From Nemertoderma westbladi (Eukaryota; Xenacoelomorpha; Nemertodermatida; Nemertodermatidae), in assembly GCA_032718475.1 (NCBI GenBank), contig JAUCBJ010001719.1, positions 1-64,000 on the forward strand: a DNA stretch of 64,000 nt. Reading direction: 5' to 3'. How positions within the stretch are numbered: position 1 is the stretch's first letter; each line of letters opens with the position of its first letter. The position numbers and the translations under genes are program-made. This document shows, in pieces, positions 56,352-64,000 of the stretch. Under the pieces are notes generated by a model, which did no database searches, was not told where the DNA came from, and saw nothing but the letters and a program-made list of their open reading frames with translations.

Positions 56352-57872
56352 ATGATTGAGTTGATAGAAGATGATCTTGGTATCAGGGAGCGATATACTC
56401 TACCTTTACAAGCGTTTGTTGAAAGCTTGATACGCTGCGACGCTGGTCCAACTACTACGGAGGACGATGGTCGTTATATCTAACCGCCAATGTCCCGGGA
56501 GCAACTTGCGTGTGGGTTGGACTGTAGAAAATTCACCGCTCGCTATACGCATCGTAATGGTACGTATATGGACTTCTTAACTACTGGTCATCCTATCGAC
56601 CTACACGATACGAACGATATAGACACCAAAAGGGAAATGGTTTATTTAAATATCATACCCAGCGGAAGCGGAACGATAAACTGAGACTCGAACACGAAAA
56701 TTCTATTCGAAACCGACTCGAAAGTGCAGATGTTGAAGAGCCGGATAAACGCAGCGACTTCACCAAAATATCTGGAATTCTTGAGAGAAACATATCTCGA
56801 TATTACCAGTCAACAGAATCTAGAAACTCGATATCCTCAAGGTATACATCATGACCGCATGGTAGAACTCAAACGGCTCTATTCCACTATGATGTATCTT
56901 ACCGCCGATCGATCGCTACCTGTTGTACCGGATAGCTTCGAACAGATGGAGGAATATTGTAAGCTGGAGAAAGATCACTCGCGTTTCCCCTACAAGACGT
57001 GCGTCTTTGGTATTATTGCGATGAATGCCCTAGACCCAACCAACAAACGGAAAGACCTAAACATCCGCGGAGACGTTGCACTAAACACGGTTTTACTCGC
57101 TATACTGGCGGGAGTTTCGAGCGAAATTTGTTTGACGTATCACCTACGCTCGTTCGACTCAGACGATCCTTAAATAAACCAATGATCAGAGTTTCGGAAT
57201 ACTCGATCAGACCTCCTCATTCCCTAGTGAGACCTCAGACTCTTGATCCTATTAGTATGACGGATCCTCCCGAGCTGTACTCACTGTTCAAAGATCTAGT
57301 GTTACCTGAACAATTAGTCGGTGGCACCCCGGTTGTGGGCTTCCTAGATATTAGCCCATCCTACCTAGCCGGATTGGGACGCGGACATTTAATATCACCG
57401 TTTAACCCTTACCATCGTCCCGGCTTAACACGATATAACCTGTCACCAAAGTGGCGGAGAGCGTTGTACCCAATGAGTTGGACGCTATTCTACAAAGATC
57501 AGAAAAGAACTTACGCTTGTTCAGATAAACGTAAATTGCACTAGCAAGTCCAAGCCGTAAACAAAGTAACTTTATCTCAGTTCGATTGGGAAATCCAGAA
57601 TCTCTAAGAAGTTATCGAACTTGGACGACCCTATTCTCTGCGAGAGTTTTGGATGAACGTATCCAGCTACAAGCGGAGGAAAATCAGCTCGAGGAGAAGC
57701 ATATCGAAACGGCGGATACCCCAACCATAATCCTACACCTTCTGATACAATCATATTGCACCCTTCACCCAGGAGTTATAGCCCTCCTAGTAAAGTGGCT
57801 CCCCCCAAAGAGAAAAGGACTCTTGCTAGCTCTAAAAAACTGCGTAAACGCCGTCCACGCAAGACAGACTAA
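56352..57872 (+). pseudogene. ORF3, BEL family 2 copy 2
   Basis: ATG ATT GAG TTG ATA GAA GAT opens a frame that reads LGIRERYTLPLQAFVESL, so this copy shows the original start better than copy 1. TAA after GGTCGTTATATC (about 56478-56480) interrupts it. Further blocks are 56490-56684, 56724-57173 and 56999-57544. The block RLYSTMMYLTA with PVVPDSFEQM (about 56875-56950) is the one shared with the family 1 ORF at 2802. The 3' part repeats the coiled-coil-like QAEENQLEEKHI and the basic tail up to TAA 57870-57872. No env features. Function unknown. Confidence 0.72.
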
Positions 57873-57950
57873 CTGTTTAGAGTATTTTTATATTTTAGAA
57901 ACTGTGATTTTTTATATTTTATAGAATTAAATCCCATTTTCTGGGAGCGG

Positions 57951-59101
57951 TGTAAAAGCTTTTGTGGGATATAACTGGCCCTTTTGCTTCGCAATCCAGT
58001 TTCCCTTAATGCGCTCAAATACTCTAAAGAAAAACTCCCTAACTCAAATGATGCAAGCTACCGGCTGATTGGCTGATTTGCTGTACGTATGGCCTCTTTG
58101 TTCTGTTCGATCAACCAACCAGAGCAAGGTCAACCAAGCAGAGTGATTCATCCTGTGTGTTGGCCAAGGGCTGCAAAAACCCGAATAGTTCGGCATTTAG
58201 ACATTCGTGGAATCTGTGGAATATGGAGCTCTGCCAATGAGAGCTTTTCCTCTTTGTGCTGAAAGCTACCTGCAACAGCTCACAGGGTTCAGTGTGTTGG
58301 TTTTTCCAGAGCCTAGAACATCGGCTATGGAGTTATTCTGAATTATTCCAACATTAGAACGACTTTAATTATAAGAACACATAACTGTTACCGTACGGTA
58401 CCTACTGCTGTATTGCACATTATTTACTGCGATTTACTGTTTGTTATTAATTGTATCAGTTGTTTACATATTGTTATTTGGAGAATAACGATAAACGATC
58501 AGAAACCCCGATCTTCTTGATACACTAAGGTTAGAGAGACCGGTTACATATAGCAATTGCGACTTATATTATCGTGGTTTGTAGTGAATTGAATGCTATT
58601 TTATAGGCCCTACAAATGTCGGTTGCTATTCTCTTTATATATGATTAAAATCATTGACTATCGGCAATTCAGTGTGCAGCGGTGTGCAATAGTCTGTATG
58701 TGCTTGTCCGTGTAACAAAGCATCTCCTAAAGAATGCGCCTTATGTGTAACTTATAATCCATTCCGTTGTGTTTAGTGTAAGCCATAGCTCTGTTTATAT
58801 AGATAGAGCGCCACGTCCTAAAGGAACTGCTAATATTTCCCGAAAGTGAATGATATTTGTCAGAGATTATATATTAACGATCAATCGAATAGTACGGTAG
58901 GCCTGCACCGCAATCAAATTAAAGCATCCGAATCCAGTCTCCCGGGTATATCCAGCGGGTGAATGGTCGTGCATAGACTGGCTTCGGCTAATGTTGGATT
59001 TATTTGTGTCAAATACTTGTCATAGGCTAAAGTCGATTTATAACCTAGAAGACATATAGATTTGGCGGGTTAAACTGCCAAAGGTCTTAAAAGCGCGAAC
59101 A
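57951..59101 (+). repeat. 3' LTR, BEL family 2 copy 2
   Basis: Directly preceded by TGGGAGCGG (57942-57950). Starts TGTAAAAGC and ends GCGCGAACA. Followed by the right target duplication CACTG. Confidence 0.95.
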
Positions 59102-59106
59102 CACTG

Positions 59107-59730
59107 ATACGTTTCTATGTCACATGACCCATGTCCTCGCCAGCCCATAAGATGCAATAGGGTCGAAACATAACTGTTTGGCCAACCAGCAGATCCGACC
59201 AATCAGGCACGAGCTATGGCTAATCAGATTTCAGAAAGTTCCGATCCCGATTTGCATAATGTCTGGCTATAAAAGGGCCTGTTTTGTCACTTTCCTCACC
59301 TTCTTGCACCTTCACCCTCTGCTTGCGAAAGCCCCTGACTTTTACAACAGTTAAAGTTCTTATATTTTTAGCAGCATTTTTATCTGTAAATAGTATTTCT
59401 GTATTTCTGCAATTTCTGTGATATATTTTAACTTCTAACTCATTCTAATGATATAATAATGTTCCGGAAGTTCTCAGAGATCTCTAATTGTTTTACCTCA
59501 ACTTCCCTTCCCAGATACAGTTCACTTCATTGAACACTTCAACGGGAGGTGTCGAATAGCCGTCTCACTTGGTAATACCCGACGGAACAGGTGCAGTCTC
59601 ACTCTCTCTCTCTCTCGCTCTCTCTCTCTCTCACAACTCTGCGCCGTTCCTCACAGCTGTACGTAGCCTATGTAAAGGGCCTTGTTTAATAAACCAATGA
59701 AGTTAACAGCCTGATTTGTTACTGTCATGT
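59107..59730 (+). promoter_or_regulatory. LTR-like or Pol II promoter block
   Basis: CCAAT (59199-59203), octamer ATTTGCAT (59250-59257) and TATAAAAG (59268-59275) form a strong core promoter. A pyrimidine-rich transcript start region follows, then a CT microsatellite (about 59602-59632) and AATAAA at 59688-59693. No ORF lies between promoter and signal, so a solo LTR or short non-coding transcript is more likely than a gene. The ends are not defined. Confidence 0.45.
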
Positions 59731-60419
59731 AATCGTTAGTATCAACCTTTAGTTTAGAAGTGTATCTGAATACAGGTGACTGTAGTCACAGGGCTTCCAC
59801 CGACAGGGGTGTCTTCACGTACAGTATGTGTGTATTATTTAGAAAATAAAGCATTAAAAACACACGGGTGATGATTTTTTTTTAATATATTTAGAAAACA
59901 ATAAAATAATTATCTGAAATGTCGATGATATAGGAAATGGCCGGTCATTAATAGAAATTGCTATTGCTATGCAGCATTAGCTAAAGGCCCGTTAACACTC
60001 ACCGGTGCGAGAGCTGTTCACTACCGTTGACAGGTAGTTTAGGCCCACTGGAATACCGCAGAGTCGTTCACACTCAGCGGTGTACCGCTGGCCCTGCGGT
60101 ACACCGCGCGGTGAACCGTTCCTTTGGATGTAAACAGGCCTTAAGTCAAGCCAATTCAAATGGTATTTACGTGTGGTATTTTCGCGAGCCAAATATTGGC
60201 CATATGGTAAATAGCTGTAATGCAATTGCTAATAATAGCGATTGCTAGTTTTCTAATGGAAGAATGTTGTTTGCAAACCTCAATATTATGCATTACCGAT
60301 ATTCATACAACCACTATGTGTTATATATTATATAATATATGAAATAATAAACAAATTACTATTGCTAATCTACACGTTTCGGAATGGCGCCAATAGGATT
60401 AACTAATTGCCAATTATAT
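59731..60419. other. Non-coding stretch downstream of methyltransferase exon
   Basis: No gene recognised. It could hold the 3' UTR of the minus-strand methyltransferase. Confidence 0.35.
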
Positions 60420-61120
60420 TTACGGTGCTAGAATGCTAAGGCTGTAATCTATAACTCCATCGTCGTAAACGGCTTCCCACGTGGTCTGAACTCTCGCTGT
60501 CTCCAACAACTTCACCCACTGATCTCTTGTCCATTTCGATGTAGTATTTATTTCCCCCAATCGAACTGTATTTCCCTTACGAAAACCTATCTCAAGGCCT
60601 ATGTTACTGAAATGGACATCAATATCTTTTTTAACTACGAAATATGTAGAGACATAGTTCAACTCCGATGTTTCAACAAACTTTACTTTTCTTTCGAAGT
60701 TGCGAGTGTCTAAGTCGCACCCAAACTCTTCATTTAGTCTGTTAACCCAGTTGTATGTGAACCTTTAATCCGCCCCCCCTTTCTCCCCGTAAGCCTCGAG
60801 TAGTCGTTTTTCGGATTGGGTTTTATCCGCTCCAATCAGCATCCGACCCCCGGTACCGATATTATGAAACATTCGGGAAATAAACTCACCCTGATCGCGA
60901 TACTTTAAACCACCTAGAGAACTCCCAAGAAACATAACTAAACTCATCAGCGGGCGAGACATCACGGAGACTATTCGTCCATACTCCTTCAAACACGAGG
61001 AATATTCTCCTTGGATCGTAGATATTTGAAAATTTTTATCGCCGTACTTGTTGAGCAAATATGCTTTCCCATCATCCAATGCATCATGACTGATGTCCAA
61101 CGTTGTAAAAGCCTTTGCTG
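60420..61120 (-). pseudogene. EgtD-like histidine-specific SAM methyltransferase, terminal exon with one in-frame stop
   Basis: Minus strand, one continuous frame from about 61120 to the TAA at 60420-60422. Motifs in order match the C-terminal two thirds of the Methyltransf_33/EgtD family: LDISHDALDDGKAYLLNKYG, IQGEYSSCLKEYGR, LFLGSS-type MFLGSSLGGLKYRDQGEF, GGRMLIGADKTQSEKRLLEAYG, then YNWVNRLNEEFGCDLD and NTTSKWTRDQWVKLLE, ending DYSLSIL. A TAA at 60765-60767 interrupts it just before RFTYNWVN. EgtD trimethylates the histidine amino group to hercynine, the first step of ergothioneine synthesis; related enzymes modify other amino-acid substrates, so the substrate here is open. The N-terminal SAM motif is absent, so upstream exons are expected beyond a possible acceptor (ATTCAG) near 61125. 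Either a host gene with a nonsense change or a pseudogene. Confidence 0.8.
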
Positions 61121-61251
61121 AATTGCCCCGTTATTTTTATTATCTTTTACATTAAAATACTCTGTAGTTGATTTAATAAGTGTAAGAGACCGTATTATTG
61201 CTGTATCGGTGTTTTTAGAGGATCTAAGACCTATTTCCTCCGTATGTGTAC

Positions 61252-62330
61252 TGTGAAAGGCATATTTTATGATTCTATGGCAATTCGTGACGCAAAGGGG
61301 TGATAGCTACTCTTGAACAGTAGTTACTATGACTACGGTTAACAGCTGACATTCATACGTGTTGATTTCCTTTGTTCTACGGCGTCTCTCAGTTCAGTCA
61401 GCCAATTAGAGCGTTTTTGTGGCTCCTTGTACAGAAAATTTCCGAGAAATGACGCAATGCCTATGTGCAGTGTTTACATTCAGTCCTGAGCCAAAGAAAG
61501 AACGGCTTGGAAGTATTTTGTGCTTTACTGTTTTTAGTCTTACACTAGTAGGTTTAATTACAAGGACATATATCCTTTAACTACCTGACTCATGGAATCA
61601 CTGCTGACTGATCATACATGCTGACTGCTGAAACATTGCAAACTCATAACAATCAGTGTTTTCATTGTTGTTTTATACTGCTATTTACTGTCAGTTCTTC
61701 ATAATATGGTTGATGAATTATTATATTTGGAATAACGATAAATAACCCCGAAACCCAATATTCTTGATATACCGAAGGTAAGAGAGAAAGGTTACCAATA
61801 ACGATTGTGACTTATGTTAAAGTGGTTTGAAGTGAATCCAATGTTATTTGATAGACCCTACATGAGTCAGCCTGTGTTCCTTTTATATGTGACTAAAATC
61901 AGTGAAGATTGGCAGATTAGTGTGCAGCATTGTGTATGAGTGAGTCTGTTAAAGAAGCAATTCCTAAAGAATGCGCCATATATGTGAATTATAATTAAGC
62001 CATATCGTTGTGAGTAGTTTAAGTCATAACTCTGTTTATATAGATAAAGCGCCACGTCCTAAAGGAACTGTTAATATTCCCGAAGGTGAATAATATTGTC
62101 AGAGATTATATAATACTGTCAGTCGAATAATACATTAGGCTTACATAGCAATAAAATTAAACCGTCGAACCCAATCTCCCGGGAATCTCCAGCGGGTGAA
62201 TGGTCGCGCACGGATTGGTTTCGACTAGTGTAGTGAATCAAATACTTGTCAAAGACTAAAAACTGATTTAATATCTAGAAGACATCTTAATTTGGTGGGT
62301 TAAACTGCCAAAGGTCTGAAAGCGCGAACA
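61252..62330 (+). repeat. 5' LTR, BEL family 2 copy 3
   Basis: Starts TGTGAAAGGC, ends AAAGCGCGAACA, about 1079 bp. Clearly related to but diverged from the other LTRs. The first roughly 150 bases align only weakly, so the start is less certain than the end. Confidence 0.7.
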
Positions 62331-64000
62331 TTAAAGGATATAGCTTCTTTGTTGCAGTAAGCAATAAAGTTGAAAGTACCGGTCAACCGGTAAACCTGAA
62401 CGGTACATCTGTAGGTCAGTAGGCCCAACAGCTAGAACCGGTACTGCCGTATAAGTACACTAGTATTATTCGATTTGATTGTTGCATACCGGTAGGCTGT
62501 TTAAGGGATTAGGGATTGATCACCCCTTATACCTTTATATGGTTTACTTATTTCTGTCAAGTTTTATTTATTTGTAGGCCAGTATTGAACAGAAGGCGTG
62601 TAAGCCTGATCAGATAGTACAGACGATTTGTAGGCTGAGCTGTTGTCTGATTGCTGTTAAGTCCGAACGAATTGCAGTGTGTGTAGATCACCTACTAGAT
62701 AATTTGTAGGCTGGATAGTTGTCTGGCTGTTATTAGGTCTGAACGGATTGCCGCGTGTGTAGATCATCTGTCCGATTAAGTACGATTAGGCAGTAGGGGC
62801 AGCGAACGCTGTAAGGTAATCCCCCAACTAAAGAATAAGTCGCACTACTGGGTTAGAGCGCATACTCCCTAATCATTTCGGAGTCTGCATATACCGTAGT
62901 TTGTTTAGGCTTGATAGTAGTCTGTCAGTGTTCGGTCTGTATTTTGTTTGAGTAGTTTGTACGCGTAGCGTAATATTTATTATTCAGAGTTTATGCGATT
63001 ATCCGCAACATTCATTCCCCAAGTTTGTTCCTACAGTAATTGTGTTTGTTATACATACCGCTATAGTTAAATTAACCCCGGTACTACACGGGCTGCTTGG
63101 CGTAGGTAAAGACTGGTGATTTTGTGCATCGGTCACTCCAGCAGATGCCGTGGTTCTTTTAGCTGTTCAAGTATATTTAACTACTGATTGTCTGTTATAT
63201 AAGTACTCGTACCTAATTTAGGGTTTAGTGTACAGTACTTTCCGAAGTAATTATTGTAGACATTATATTTGTGTTGTAAAGTGGTTGATAGGCACATTCG
63301 ATTAGCTCTATTAACTTCTAGGTAGGAACACTCCGTGATACATAACGTAGAACCTATAGCGATACGGCTATAGGTCGTCAGGCGGTGGTATTTTCCTATC
63401 TAGACAACGCAGTGTATTTACTACTACTTATTATTTCAAATACCGTAGTACTCTGGCCGTTGTAATAACCAGTTTTCTAACCCTTTGTTAGGCTGGTTTG
63501 TAGACTTCTTGTAAAATTACCCTAAAAATTCGTATTTGTGTTTTTGTAAATTTTTGTGTTTATTTAGAGATTGTAATCTCAACCCGAATTGTACGTAATT
63601 CGTAGTATTAAGTAACTTAGGTAAATTAGAATTATTTGTTTTAGTGTCCTATACGTAACACTTCACTGAAAGCGCACCGCTTTGTGTAGTGATTACTCCC
63701 CAGAAATAATAACATTTATTTCAAACATAGACAAAACCCATTAAAACGGGTATATATATTATAAATCAAATCTAACGATTTATAAATAGTAGGCCTACCA
63801 TATAACAATTAGGTCTCAATATCAGTTGGACTACTGCTTAAATAACGGTAATAAAGTAAGTTAAAGTAACCAAGTAACCCTACAGTTCAGAAATTCAATT
63901 ATTCTAAAATAATTGATATACCGGTATTTACGATAGGCCTATTATAATATTTATATTTGTGCTGAAAGCATACCGGTATTCTGTAATTAATTCAGTTAAT
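61252..64000 (+). mobile_element. BEL/Pao family 2 element, copy 3, 5' part (leaves window)
   Basis: A 5' LTR and leader parallel to 47630-50850 of copy 2, with more substitutions and without the 298-bp leader duplication. The gag start is expected roughly 400-600 bases past the right edge, judging from copy 2. It could be the copy with intact genes. Confidence 0.82.

Larger units (their letters stand above)
47630..59101 (+). mobile_element. BEL/Pao family 2 element, copy 2: complete ends, internally deleted
   Basis: Two 1151-bp LTRs, with CACTG on both sides (47625-47629 and 59102-59106). Compared with copy 1, two internal deletions remove RT plus most of RNase H (about 1.75 kb, junction near 54370-54379) and the integrase (about 1.7 kb, junction near 54567). 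Gag, protease, the pol-ORF3 spacer and ORF3 remain. The LTRs differ at about seven positions, so the insertion is recent. Confidence 0.93.

Overview
The window is eukaryotic, repeat-dense nuclear DNA. It is AT-rich, and full BEL/Pao, Ty3/Gypsy, LINE and Penelope-like coding remains sit among TIR transposons and minisatellites, with no compact operons or ribosome-binding sites. Frequent AGGCCTA-type words and the transposon mix suggest an invertebrate animal, probably marine, but the species cannot be told from this sequence. Almost nothing here is host gene. The one clear exception is a terminal exon of an EgtD-like histidine methyltransferase on the minus strand (60420-61120).

Layout. (1) 1-5600: the 3' part of a BEL/Pao element (family 1), with an open integrase-coding ORF cut by the left edge, a spacer, an extra downstream ORF (ORF3, frameshifted) and an LTR-like promoter block. 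(2) 6912-20631: a 5'-truncated family 2 BEL element. Its gag, protease, RT, RNase H and integrase are broken by indels and stops. They are followed by a long spacer with two tandem copies of a predicted pseudoknot RNA, ORF3, and a 3' LTR. A Ty3/Gypsy pol fragment (15102-17640) interrupts ORF3 and is flanked by an 892-bp direct repeat of BEL sequence. (3) 20632-43088: nested TIR transposons, minisatellites and a near-identical 5-kb tandem segmental duplication. (4) 43099-47041: a Penelope-like RT fragment and an L1-type ORF1, both minus strand, separated by about 50 copies of a 49-bp minisatellite. (5) 47630-59101: a complete family 2 BEL insertion with 1151-bp LTRs and target-site duplication CACTG, but with RT/RNase H and integrase deleted. 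(6) 59107-61251: an LTR-like promoter block and the methyltransferase exon. (7) 61252-64000: the 5' LTR and leader of a third family 2 BEL element that leaves the window.

How the parts work together. BEL elements normally encode one Gag-PR-RT-RH-IN polyprotein between LTRs. Here two distinct BEL families also carry a roughly 500-codon ORF after integrase. The two ORF3s share a clear RLYxTMxYLxA block, have basic Pro/Ser-rich C-termini, and show no signal peptide or membrane segment, so they do not look like env. In family 2 the pol-ORF3 spacer holds a duplicated pseudoknot-forming element and a second copy of the polypurine-tract core TGGGAGCGG. ORF3 plus this spacer is the best candidate for an undescribed system.

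The 23.9-40.1 kb block is a nest of TIR elements with recognisable ends: a 6.6-kb element containing a 3.3-kb element, which carries a 12-bp minisatellite that was itself hit by a third TIR family making 8-bp target duplications. The duplicated copy preserves an empty target site. All alignments were made by eye; identities and boundaries should be read that way.
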